DNA of 64,000 nt from Cercospora beticola (taxonomy: Eukaryota; Ascomycota; Dothideomycetes; Mycosphaerellales; Mycosphaerellaceae), in the NCBI RefSeq assembly GCF_033473495.1, contig NC_088943.1, positions 434,001 to 498,000 on the forward strand. The letters are read 5' to 3'. A program made the position numbers and the translations under genes. Positions 12,401-21,421 of the stretch are shown here, piece by piece. The first letter of the stretch is position 1. Each line of letters opens with the position of its first letter. The notes beneath the pieces were generated by a model. The model did no database searches. It was not told the DNA's origin and worked only from the letters and a program-made list of their open reading frames with translations.

Positions 12401-13496
12401 GCAGGCCGATGCGGTGTTGCTGGACGCATCTTCCTCGACCTCGTCACAGCAAGCATCAGAGCATTTGGACGCCTTTGTAGTGACTGCAGTGGACGTTTCG
12501 CAGCACGCGTTCTTGGGCTGATCCTTCTTGTCGCATGGCTTCTGAGCATCATTGTCTGCTCTGTCGGCACAGCATCCGCTCGCAGGAGTGCTCTTGATGT
12601 TGACTTCGGTGGATACCGTGCAAAAGTCCGACTTGCAGCCCATGTTCGACTGGTTGTTCAGCTTCTCATCGCAGCATGAAGCGTTCTTCGGACCTGCCTC
12701 AGCACCGCAGCATCCTCCCACGTCGCGAACTTTCTCCTTTGCCTGCTTTTCGGCGCCACAGCACGTTGTCTCGCAGCCCTTGTTCTGTGCCTTGTTGTTG
12801 ACCTTTCCGCCGCAGGACATGGCGTCGTTGCAGCCCGCTTTATCGCCACAGCAGCCACTCGCAGCGACAGCTTTTTTCTTCACCTCGTCCATTGGGCGAC
12901 AACCACCAGTCTCGCAAGTCGTGTCTACCTGATCGGTCTCTTCCTTGTCGCAGCAGCCATCGCCTTCACCATCACAGCTCTTCTTCACCGCCTCTTGACC
13001 TCCACAGCATCCGCCGGCAGCGACGACCTTCGTGTCATCCTTCTTCTCGTCACCGCAACATCCCGTCTCACAGCTCGTGTCCACCTTCTTCACCACTTCC
13101 TCCTCACCACAACCCTCACCACAACCCATCTCTTTCGCCGCCTCATTCTTCTTCACTTCCTGATCACCACCACACTTCACATCACCACAACATCCTCCGC
13201 TCTTTCCTCCATCTTGGCCTTCATTCGCAGTCAGTTCGTTATTGTCAATCTCCTTCAGATGTTTCGCAATCCGTTCCAAACAGCTCTCTATACCACCATA
13301 TCAGATTCACGTCGCGCATCTCTCATCCAGGAGCTGAGTCGGAAGAGGAAGAGGTGAAGGAGGAGAACTCACCATCACAACCCCTCCTACCTCTTACTCC
13401 CTTTCCCTTTCCTGATCTCTTCCTCACATTGCTGCCGCCGCCATTCCCAGCACAACTCGAAGACGTCTGAGGTGTGGAAGGGGAGGAACAAGGCAT
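9453..13496 (-). CDS. crpA: Copper-exporting P1B-type ATPase with Cys-rich tail (CrpA/PCA1-like)
   Basis: Heavy-metal P-type ATPase exporting copper (possibly cadmium) from the cytosol. Five exons, 13496-13373, 13287-11762, 11685-11039, 10988-10571 and 10514-9453, join in phase to 1,258 aa. The N-terminal tail (about residues 74-424) carries about 50 cysteines in some thirteen CC or CCCC clusters, mostly GCCG(D/A/G)-like repeats. One HMA domain with GMTCTGC follows (residues 457-463), then MYTGES (actuator), ACPCALG (membrane metal site), FDKTGTLT (phosphorylated Asp), NYHPVSFAI (HP motif) and GDGTNDAV. This layout matches fungal CrpA/PCA1 metal-resistance pumps rather than the Golgi pump Ccc2, which has no such tail. 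It sits next to a cluster of HxxHC proteins that may need metal; a functional link is unproven. Confidence 0.93.
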
Positions 13497-13959
13497 GGTT
13501 GCAAGTTTGCTTGGCGTGTGCTCACGCGCTCAATCGGGCGTTGCAGTTCGCCCGGCGGTGAATGTTGTTGGTAGGTTTGACGCGAGAGTGAAAGAAGAGG
13601 AAAGTCAATGGCGTGACGGAAAGTGAGATGTGAGATGTGGAGTCACAGAGCTCCGATAACGATAAGGCCAAGCTTGCATTGCCCGAGTGCGGAGGCGGAG
13701 GCGGAGGCGGAGGCGGAGGCGGAGGCGGATGCGGGTGCGGCAGGCGTGGGCCCGGGTTGGAGCATGGGTGTTCAAGGGGGAAAGGGAGAGCGGACGAGAA
13801 GCGACTGATGTACTTTGCAAGAGAAGGAGGTTGTTCATGTGAGAAAGACCGACCACCAGCACTGATCTCCTCGCCAACACGCTCCGCGTCCTGAAAGCAC
13901 CCTCGGATCTTTCCGCCCCCATGCTCCGCGGACCTCCCAGCATCTCGATGGAGAGCGTC
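13497..13959. other. Upstream region of the copper ATPase
   Basis: It holds a GC-rich hexanucleotide tract (13691-13726) and no gene. It is also the 3' flank of the UstY-like relic. Confidence 0.4.
13691..13726 (+). repeat. (GGAGGC)6 microsatellite
   Basis: Six perfect copies of GGAGGC, with a seventh changed copy (GGATGC) right after. It lies about 200 bp upstream of the copper ATPase start codon, so length changes could affect its promoter. Confidence 0.9.
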
Positions 13960-14230
13960 TCAGGCACGATGCACCGCCCGGACGAGGTCGGGATGCGTCC
14001 GCTTCCACTCTTGCGGCGCCATGGGGAGCCAACGGCGGAATGCCATGGCCGACAACTGCTCATAGTCCTTACACACATGTGTCACCCCCCCATCCGTGGG
14101 TCGCGTCGCTGTGTGCTCGGCCCGGGTCGGAGCCTTCGAGCGCCGTGTCCCCGCAGCACATGACCGCCTGGCGGAGGTAGTCAAAGCAGTGGAGGATGCG
14201 CTGCGGATCGCTCTTCTGCCACGTCACATG
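13960..14230 (-). pseudogene. UstYa/DUF3328-like C-terminal relic, frameshifted
   Basis: The minus strand encodes LHCFDYLRQAVMCCGD and then, in another frame, THVCKDYEQL, ending at 13960. Together they match in order the end of the intact UstYa-like gene at 17523-18518 (HCIQYIRQAIMCAAD ... GWGNTHVCRSWDSL). The frame breaks in a run of seven G on the minus strand (plus-strand C run 14085-14091), consistent with a one-base insertion or an assembly error there. The first His of the second HxxHC is Arg (RILHC), and I find no convincing first HxxHC or membrane exon upstream. It therefore looks like a decayed copy rather than a working gene. Confidence 0.65.
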
Positions 14231-14447
14231 GGTGGCGACGGGCGACACGGCACGAAGGGGAAGGTAATTCCTCTGGCACGGCTTCTGTGATGGCGGCATG
14301 ATGGCCGAGCGGGACTGCCCCTGGCCGTGCGGCGAGCTATGTACGCCGAAGTCACTCGCAGATCGGGGCATGGGTTGGTGGTGGACCAGACGTCACGCCG
14401 ATCGATGGTCTTGGACAGAAGCCACTCCCCCGCCACCATTGGTCGCC

Positions 14448-15203
14448 ATGCTTCACCATCACGTTCGCAATCTGGGAGTGCTGCCGGACGTCGTCGAAGA
14501 ATATGTAGAGAGCAAGCATCACAACGCCGACGTCGACACTGACGACCATCTTCCGGCTGCTCGCTACCCCCAAGACAAGCACTGGAAAGGCCGGCTCACG
14601 AAAGTCACACTTTGCGCACTTGCCGTGTGGGGCTCCGTCAACCTCATCTCGTCTCTATGGGACGCTCTTCGCGCTCATCCACAAGACCTGTCCTGCAGAT
14701 GCGGAAATTCCATTGCCGAAGCGAAGAAGAATCACTGTCGCTACGATCCTCTGCAGCTCGGCTGGCCGCCTCCACACTGTCGAGACGACGAGGTCACGGA
14801 CGCATTCCGTCGCGCCGCGCCCGCTGTCTTCGGTCACCGATGGCCGTACTACGAACGACAAGATGCGCACTCTCCCATTCTCGAGGAACACGATGTTGCA
14901 AATTTTGCAGACACCGGGCAAGTGTACTATACTGTGCATGCGCATCACTTGGCACACTGCATGCACATCTGGATGAAAGAGGCTCGAGTGCCGGAGAGCG
15001 GAATTGTAATGCCAAAGAGGTTCAGCGGCGACGGCCATGCGGAACACTGCGCCCGTGTGGCCATGATCAACAGTACGCTGGATGCCCTGGTCTCGGTTTC
15101 CAGCGTGTCTCTAGACTTGGATGCGCATTCCGAGCAGTCGAGGAAATTTCACGCTCTGAAGACTCTTCACGAAGATACTGACGAGCGGGGAGGGCACTTT
15201 TGA
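14448..15203 (+). CDS. Membrane protein with CxCG signature and two HxxHC motifs
   Basis: Intronless, 251 aa from the ATG at 14448. Earlier in-frame ATGs would only add a low-complexity leader. A single membrane span (VTLCALAVWGSVNLISSLW) is followed by a lumenal domain with CRCGNSIAEAKKNHC, a WPPPHC block and two HxxHC motifs, HLAHC and HAEHC. This signature belongs to a widespread ascomycete family of unknown function. The paired HxxHC resembles UstYa oxidases, though overall similarity to DUF3328 is not obvious. It is convergent with a truncated GT90 gene, and the last 93 bp of both coding frames overlap on opposite strands. Its role as an oxidase is inferred from motif and neighbours only. 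Confidence 0.75.
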   Translation: MLHHHVRNLGVLPDVVEEYVESKHHNADVDTDDHLPAARYPQDKHWKGRLTKVTLCALAVWGSVNLISSLWDALRAHPQDLSCRCGNSIAEAKKNHCRYDPLQLGWPPPHCRDDEVTDAFRRAAPAVFGHRWPYYERQDAHSPILEEHDVANFADTGQVYYTVHAHHLAHCMHIWMKEARVPESGIVMPKRFSGDGHAEHCARVAMINSTLDALVSVSSVSLDLDAHSEQSRKFHALKTLHEDTDERGGHF

Positions 15204-16493
15204 CGAGGCATCGAGATAAGAGCATCCCTGGTTGCTGCTTCGAAATGCATCGTCGCGACACCGAATGGTACTGAAGCCCGTGTCCATGTACTCTCGTGTG
15301 ACCTGGAGCTTTCGATCCGTGATCGGCATTCCTTTCTCAGCCCCGCCTTGCTGTTGCCCTTCTTTGATGCTGCTCAGGTAGGTGGCATTCGTCAAAGCAA
15401 CGAATCGATGGCGGTGGAAGCTCTGCCAGTTTTCGCGTCCGTGTCCACCTCCTGTATTGGCCCCTCTCCAAAACGCCTTGTTCGATTTTGCTTTCCACGG
15501 TGCCCGTCGCGAAGCATCAGCATGGTACCCAGGCTCTCGCGACCAGTAAATGGAGTCCGGATATCGTATGGCGGTTTCGATGCCTGCGACCTTGGCCGGT
15601 GAGAATAATGGCATGAGCTCCGTCGTGATGTTCAGACAATTCGGCCGTACCAAGGCCCCGTGCATCTGAAGCAACCGTGGCTGCGAATATACATCGCCCC
15701 AGCGCTGTGGGTCGTGTACCGCCGGATCCCCAAGGGCAGTGGCGTGCACGCCGATTGTCCTGGGCCGAACACTTTCGATAATAATCGCCCGTGACCCGTC
15801 GTCCCCTGGAAACATTGCCAAGCTTGAATTCCCCACGCAAGCGCGCTGCATGACCGCTAGTCGATCGTGCGGGATGGTGAAGAGCGGTGAGTCGTTCAGC
15901 CAGCGTAGGTTCTGATGGCCGTGTGCGGCCGTGCTAGTGTCTGCGAGGACACGGGGCGATGCATGCCCGTGGAACGGCAATACAAGATCCGGAAGCGTCT
16001 GCGCGATTCGTCCCAGCATGGCTTGCACCTGCAAGCATGGCAGATTGGCGGGCTCGCAAGTTCCGACAACGCTGCCATTTTGGATCACGTACCCATCAAT
16101 CAATGGAGATGACGTGGTGGCTATGATGTGGGCCATCACCCCAAGCTCGTGTGCCGAGTATTTCGAAAATGGGTCGAGATCCTCGTAAATGGGATCCCAG
16201 AAACTCTCCACGATCACAGCATCGTGCTGCACCGCAAGCCGATACCACTCCGCGAATCCTGGAGGTGGGCTTTGATGGCGTCGAAGCATGTATGCCTCCA
16301 CGGTCGTAGCCAACGTATCTGTGCGTGCTGATATCATCGCCGAGAACGATTTGTTTGCTCGTTCCATGAGCAGCTCGAAACGATCTAGCAAGACTCCCGT
16401 GGAGTTAGAGGGGTTGTGCTGCTTGGGAAAGTACAAGCGAAACGCCAAAGCTCCGGCGAGAGCCTGGGAAGCGTATCGCCACACTCGAATCAT
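15111..16493 (-). pseudogene. GT90 (CAP10-like) gene lacking its C-terminal catalytic part
   Basis: The ATG at 16493 opens a 460-aa frame with an N-terminal hydrophobic segment and the first two-thirds of a GT90 domain (PPGFAEWYRLAVQHD, FWRGANTGGGHGRENW, HRHRFVALTNA). The GT90 gene at 2259-4977 continues with a GRYYQLL...EWHDDRLVPW-type block. Here the frame instead ends about 30 residues after MDTGFSTIRC at a stop at 15111. No matching continuation is found on this strand, because that DNA is occupied by the opposite-strand HxxHC gene. It is probably a truncated pseudogene created by rearrangement; a shortened working protein is less likely. An extension to 16526 would need a TTG start. Confidence 0.7.
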
Positions 16494-17522
16494 AGTCTCG
16501 CAGTTGCAAATCGTGGATGTACCCAAACCGTTCCTGGGGAGTCGACAAGTAGTCCAATTCGCAGGAGGAACGCCGCGCCATCTGCGGAGGTATATGTGGG
16601 CCTTCCACCGGTGCGGCGTTCTACAACACCCGGTTCACGCATCAAGCCATGTCACTAATGTCTGTATAACGGCAAGAGTGGGAAGACATGGTGGCATTGT
16701 GGAAGCACAGCTGCCATGCAAGGTATTACGTGAAGTATAACTTGAAGTGGGTATTGCGTTCGAACCATTGGTCATCGAACCATTAGTCATCGCAATCAAT
16801 GGCGTGCCTGGGATATGATCATATGAGTCTATTCTGGAGCTCATGCGTCGTCTGCCATGCAGCGTGCATTATAGCCCTTGAACGCTGCGGCTGCACGACG
16901 GCAAGTCAAAGCTCGTAAAGCTTGTTCTATCAACAGCGCCGTTGTACATGATTCACGTTGCACATTGGCCTTGCTCGACATTGAATCATGTTGCGATTTG
17001 GATCTCACTCTAGAGGTGGATTGACCGGCAGAAAGGCAGAGAGAGGAATCCTGGATCAGGCGCCCTGGACGAAAGGCTGAAAGTCAAAATCTGGAATCAC
17101 TCATGCCTTCCAGCCGCATCCTGGTGGACGCAACGAGACCTGGTGGTATGCACGACAAGCTCAACTTTCGGTGCTCGAAGGTATGTGCCCGTTTATCGGA
17201 GCAAGTGTGGCGATCATCAGGCCCCGCCGACAGGAATGTCATCTTCGCTCGCGATGGAAGGTTCGCTCGGCGGCATCTGCAAGCTGTACGTTAGCTTTGA
17301 CCACGTGAAGAATGGGGATCGACGCTGAGGATTGTAAGTCATGGCGGCTGATCCGAGGTGTGCGGAAGCGTCTCGACGTAGAGAGGTGTCCATGTACGTG
17401 GCAGCATGCAATGCACAGACCCGCCCTCAAAAGCCTGTGCTACTACGACAACTTTGCCACCACTACTGCACAACATGTTTGGAGCGATACACGACAAGTA
17501 CACGCCCTCCTACACGAGCAAA
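16494..17522. other. Intergenic, about 1 kb
   Basis: It lies between two divergent genes (truncated GT90 and UstYa-like). No gene seen. In-frame ATGs at 17406 and 17475 could lengthen the downstream gene. Confidence 0.45.
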
Positions 17523-18518
17523 ATGTTCTCGAGCAATTCGAGATACGCGCGTCTACCGGAGGAGGAAGACGAAGAGTGCACGTCCCCAGAACCGGCCACC
17601 GGCACAGGAGCGAGTCTGTCACGTCGTCTGGTTCATGTATTGGGCTTCTGCTTTCAAGCACTGGTACTCCTCATTACGGTCTACGTGGCTGTGACACTGG
17701 CCTTGCGTCAAAGCGATTGCCATGCGTCTCGCACCGCAATGACCAACTCCTTTATTCCAGAATGTAAGCATGAGCCTACAAATGGCTGTGGAGCGATTCA
17801 AAGCTCGACCAAGACTGAAGTGATCACCAGATCTGCGACGCGGGCCCCAATTATTGGTGAAGTGGAACGACTACCCCGAATTCGACGGCGGCTCAAAGGC
17901 AGCCGATGATGCGTGGGACAGCCTCATGCCGCGTAAGTTGTGCTCAACTTGTCCTCGGGATATTTGACTAGCAAACGCTGACTGCGTCAACCGCTTGCTC
18001 AATAGGGGGACGAGGCTATATCGCAATACCTAATCCGGCGCAATACGGGCTCGGGCGAGGCAAGGACAGAGGCGATCCCGACGGCGACATATATGCCATA
18101 TCTGCATTCCATCAGATGCATTGTTTGGTGAGTACCAAACTGGCAATCTCCAGACAATAGGCTTTCTAAACTTGTGCAGGGCGTCATTCGAGAGGTCTTC
18201 CTGGCCCTTCGAAATGATTCTTCCAGCATCGACTTCTCTGCTGCAGTGCATGGTCATCCCCCTTTGGGCGACCATATCAACCACTGCATCCAGTATATAC
18301 GGCAGGCGATTATGTGCGCTGCCGATCCCACAATCGAGAGTCTTGCGGAAGATGTTGAGCAGGATGGGAGGGTTCGGGTGACCGATCTTGGGTGGGGCAA
18401 CACCCACGTTTGTCGCAGCTGGGACTCACTGAAGAACTATGCTGCTATGCACACGCATGCACGAGGCGGTGGTCTCGGCGCTAAGGAATATGTTGCAGAG
18501 GCTGTGCGGCTATCATGA
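17523..18518 (+). CDS. UstYa-like (DUF3328) oxidase, intact
   Basis: Four exons, 17523-17763, 17831-17932, 18006-18127 and 18180-18518, join in phase to 267 aa. Introns carry GTAAGC, GTAAGT and GTGAGT donors. The order is a cytosolic start with YARLPEEEDEE, one membrane span (LGFCFQALVLLITVYVAV), a lumenal WDSLMP/GYIAIPNPAQYGL block, then HQMHC and HINHC followed by YIRQAIMCAAD and GWGNTHVC. This is the full UstYa pattern. In ustiloxin, asperipin and phomopsin pathways such proteins oxidatively cyclise or modify the core peptide. It lies 2 kb from a repeat-containing precursor gene, which supports that role. The start is uncertain: ATGs at 17406 and 17475 are also in frame. Confidence 0.87.
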
Positions 18519-18902
18519 GAGACCGGCTTCCAGCTGCCCAACATCTATTTGTCGTCAGAACGTATGTAGGCACTTCAACCGTTGCGTATATAGCCGGGCA
18601 TTCGGCGCACTCCTTCTTCTCCCTTCCTATATTGACACGAGTTGGCAATTGGCCACTTATGCGTCGTGATGCGCGTCTCGCAAGTCGAGTGCCGCGGATA
18701 GGAGCTGCACACCATGATGTGACTCGGAACATCAAGCTCATCAGCAATACATTCAACCTTTGACAACGAGGTGTATTCAAAATAAGATGCCAAGTCATGT
18801 TCATTTCCGACGCGACAACATGTGGGATCTATAAGATCTAGCTCACACAAATGACTTTATGTACGATCGAAGCCTTGTCCACGCCTTGCGTTCGAAGTGG
18901 CA
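18519..18902. other. Intergenic between convergent UstYa-like genes
   Basis: Shared 3' flank of two convergent genes. No coding feature seen. Confidence 0.5.
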
Positions 18903-19854
18903 CTAGATGGCTGTATTTACCTCCTCTGGGGTCAGCGGAGCTACCCTTGGGATCTCTCCAGTGTCACGCCAGTGCTGCATCGCTTCGTTGAACATTTTGC
19001 GTCGCTCTACCAGCCACTCATCTGGTTGCAGCAATGATCCTCCGGCAGCATCCCGGATAGCTGCATCTCTTGCGCGTTGTTCGTCCGTCATGGGATGCAT
19101 GTGATCTCCCGGCTGCGGAACCACATAGAGGATGCGTGCATCCGTCGACACATCGTTCTCGAGATAGAAATCATGGAGAGGTTTCCTGCTGCGGCATTGA
19201 CGCTGCGACGCATGATCTGGGTAGGGTCGTGGGAAGCCGTCAAGCCACTTGTAGTTGTAGACGTCCCAGCTCACATGGCAGGAGATGTAGTCATACAGTG
19301 CCCACAGACAGTGCTCCCCGTGGCCTTTCACCAGCGGAGTGACACCGCCTTGTTCGGTAGCGTTGATCTTGTAATCGATTGGATTTAGCATGGCGTGGAG
19401 GACGTGGATACAATGCATCTGATGCGTGAAGTCGAGGCGTGCTGGATAGATCTTATCGCCATAGCCCCAGTCCTCTCCGATGTGAGCATATTTGGTCGGA
19501 TCTTTGCCTATACGTTTCATGTCCTCTGCTGACAAGAGGAATATCTTGTTGTGGCCGAAATACTGGTGGTAGAAGGCCTCACGTTCGAGGCCTAGAGCAA
19601 GTCTCCAGGGGTGCTCTTGAAGGTGAGGATCCGCTTCGCGCACCTGTGGCGTTTCCGTGAAGTGGCTGAACGATTTGCTTGCATCGGTAGTCTGGAGAAG
19701 ATCGCGGATTATCGAAGGCACTCCTCATAATTAGTCAAAGTCGAAAGCGGACACATGGCTACTTACGGATTGTTATAGAATCGTAGTTCCAGCTTATGGG
19801 CGTAGCAGCACTTCTGATTGTATACCTAGCGATGAAGAAAGCCGAGCAGGCCAT
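18903..19854 (-). CDS. UstYa/DUF3328-like protein with damaged N-terminus
   Basis: Exon 2 (19720 or 19723 down to 18903) encodes DFTHQMHCIHVLHAML and HGEHCLWALYDYI, the two HxxHC motifs of UstYa proteins, plus an unusually long acidic C-terminal tail. It joins in phase to exon 1 through an intron with a GTAAGT donor (19766) and a GACTAAT branch site. Exon 1 reads back in the same frame through a membrane-span-like segment to KWRPLSNDEED, typical of the cytosolic start of this family. But a TAG stop (19938-19936) interrupts it, and no ATG precedes that part. The only usable ATG is 19854, which would give about 302 aa with a shortened anchor. It may be a recent pseudogene or a protein with reduced membrane targeting. 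Confidence 0.68.
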
Positions 19855-20536
19855 GGCTACAAGAGACACCTGCCAAAGATTTCGACGGCTGCGAGGTCTT
19901 GTTCGAGCGCTTTGGTCGATGAGACCGGAGTCTTCCTAGTCTTCTTCATCGTTGGACAGCGGACGCCACTTCTCGTCTCCTAGCTTATCTATTATTGCAG
20001 TGTAGTAAGCTATGTTTTCTGAAAGAGTCGATCGAGGTAGTGTAGCAAGACCATCACTGAAGGAAGCAAGAAAAGCTGAAGAGAATTTGCTGAGTACCTA
20101 TACGGACGAGCTGGAACTTCGGAACCGGCAGTAAACATCTTGCGGCATATTCGATTGGGGGTATCCTCGCGATCAGCCTTACACGCAGCGGACAACTTCG
20201 CTGCATATGGTTTTCGATCGATCGTTCGGATATTCGTTGCGTGACTGATTATAAGGACTTCGTGATATGTAGGTCATGCTATCGATGATTGTTGTTCACT
20301 TAGGCATCCATGCAACGCTTAAGTCCTACGTAATACGACGAACATTCTTACTAGGCGACCTCTGCTTATAACTTATCCTAAGCTGAGATGAGGTAATTTC
20401 CTAAGGACTCATTCCGACTCGATACGTTGGAGTCCATTAACGACATATATATACCTATAAAGATCCGCAATATGGGCTATTGCTATAAAACATTCATCCT
20501 TTAAAAGACATATACCGAGTCCCGCGGCAATCAAAG
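19855..20536. promoter_or_regulatory. Divergent region upstream of the precursor gene
   Basis: AT-richer than its surroundings. It holds the damaged 5' end of the UstYa-like exon (to about 19990) and, near 20440-20490, TATA-like sequences of the precursor promoter. Confidence 0.4.
20484..20490 (+). promoter_or_regulatory. Candidate TATA box of the precursor gene
   Basis: TATAAAA lies 47 bp before the ATG at 20537. A second TATATATA-like run lies near 20445-20452. Assigned by sequence and position only. Confidence 0.4.
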
Positions 20537-20956
20537 ATGCAATTTCGATCTCTCCTTCTCTCTACCTTCGCGGTTCTTGCGTGGACTGCTCCAGCAAAGG
20601 ACGAAGAACGTGGAATCTCCAACGAGCGTAAGATCCTAATTGAGCTCGTCCTTTGCCAGGCCAAAGGCTAAAGCTAAGACATTGTAGTAGGGATGGCATA
20701 CAAAGACCGCAACTACGAACAAAGACCCCGTGGGCCTTCGGAAGCTCAGGTCAATGCCATCCACGCTAGACAGGGCTATCCTGATGGTTACTACGAGGAC
20801 GAAGCTTACGTCCCGCCAAGGTCCAAGAGGGATGAAGTCGAAGAAGCCGAGGTCAAGGCTATTCGCGCCAGGCAGGGTTATCCCGATGGCTACTACGAGG
20901 ACGAGGCTTATGTCCCGCCGAAAGCCAAGAGGGTCGCCACCGAGGATGACATGTAA
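20537..20956 (+). CDS. Kex2-processed repeat precursor, candidate dikaritin-type RiPP
   Basis: Two exons (20537-20627 and 20688-20956; the second acceptor could be 3 bp later) give about 119 aa. A signal peptide (MQFRSLLLSTFAVLAWTAPA) leads into two 34-residue units. Each holds an identical core, RQGYPDGYYEDEAYVPP, at about residues 58-74 and 92-108, and each ends in a dibasic site (RSKR, KAKR) followed by an acidic linker. A short VATEDDM tail closes the protein. Signal peptide, tandem cores and KR sites are the hallmarks of UstA/AprA-type precursors, and UstYa-like genes lie on its upstream side. The likely product is a tyrosine-rich peptide of about 15-17 residues, cross-linked after export. 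Core borders other than the Kex2 side are not known. It is too short and repetitive for most gene callers. Confidence 0.85.
20768..20818 (+). repeat. Core repeat unit 1 of the precursor
   Basis: Encodes RQGYPDGYYEDEAYVPP. Its spacing to the second copy is 102 bp. It differs from unit 2 at seven third-codon positions with no amino-acid change. Confidence 0.9.
20870..20920 (+). repeat. Core repeat unit 2 of the precursor
   Basis: Encodes the same 17 residues as unit 1, followed by KAKR instead of RSKR. Confidence 0.9.
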
Positions 20957-21421
20957 AGAGCTCGTGGTGAAAGAGAAGTGCCATGTCGATGTCACGTGCA
21001 AGAGGTTGCTTGACGCATGTCTATGACTAGGAGATATGTCTTGGTCCCTATGGTAGCAGGGCCCTGGAATGCATGTTGAGTCGTGCGAAAGTGTTTTGCT
21101 CAACATCTCTGAGGCTTCGCTCCGGATGCTGCCCAGGGAAAGAATTCCACTCGTTATTTGGTTTGCAAGGACCAGCGTCTGGGTATAAACTTTGATCAGC
21201 GCTGTGAACTCTCGTTACAGAGGTGGGAACCGCTAGGCTTGGCAAAACTACGGAACTTCGTTCGCGTTATAAATCAAATCCCTCGCGCTCCTCTCAAGAG
21301 TTACCTGTTCTATCTCACTGTGCATCGCTCCATTCTTATAATTCCAGGTCAGCGTTGAAGCAAGGTGCGTCACAATCGACAACTTGCGATACCATTCGAG
21401 ATCGGCGTCTGTCTGCTCAGA
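20957..21421. other. Intergenic, promoter of the GMC oxidoreductase
   Basis: About 465 bp between precursor and GMC gene, same orientation. No coding feature seen. Confidence 0.5.

Noticed and set aside
11450..12679. 409-codon plus-strand ORF, and others at 9669-10562 and 10529-11320
   Set aside because: They lie antisense to the copper ATPase, cross its introns and carry no family motifs; they are shadows of its GC-rich codon use.
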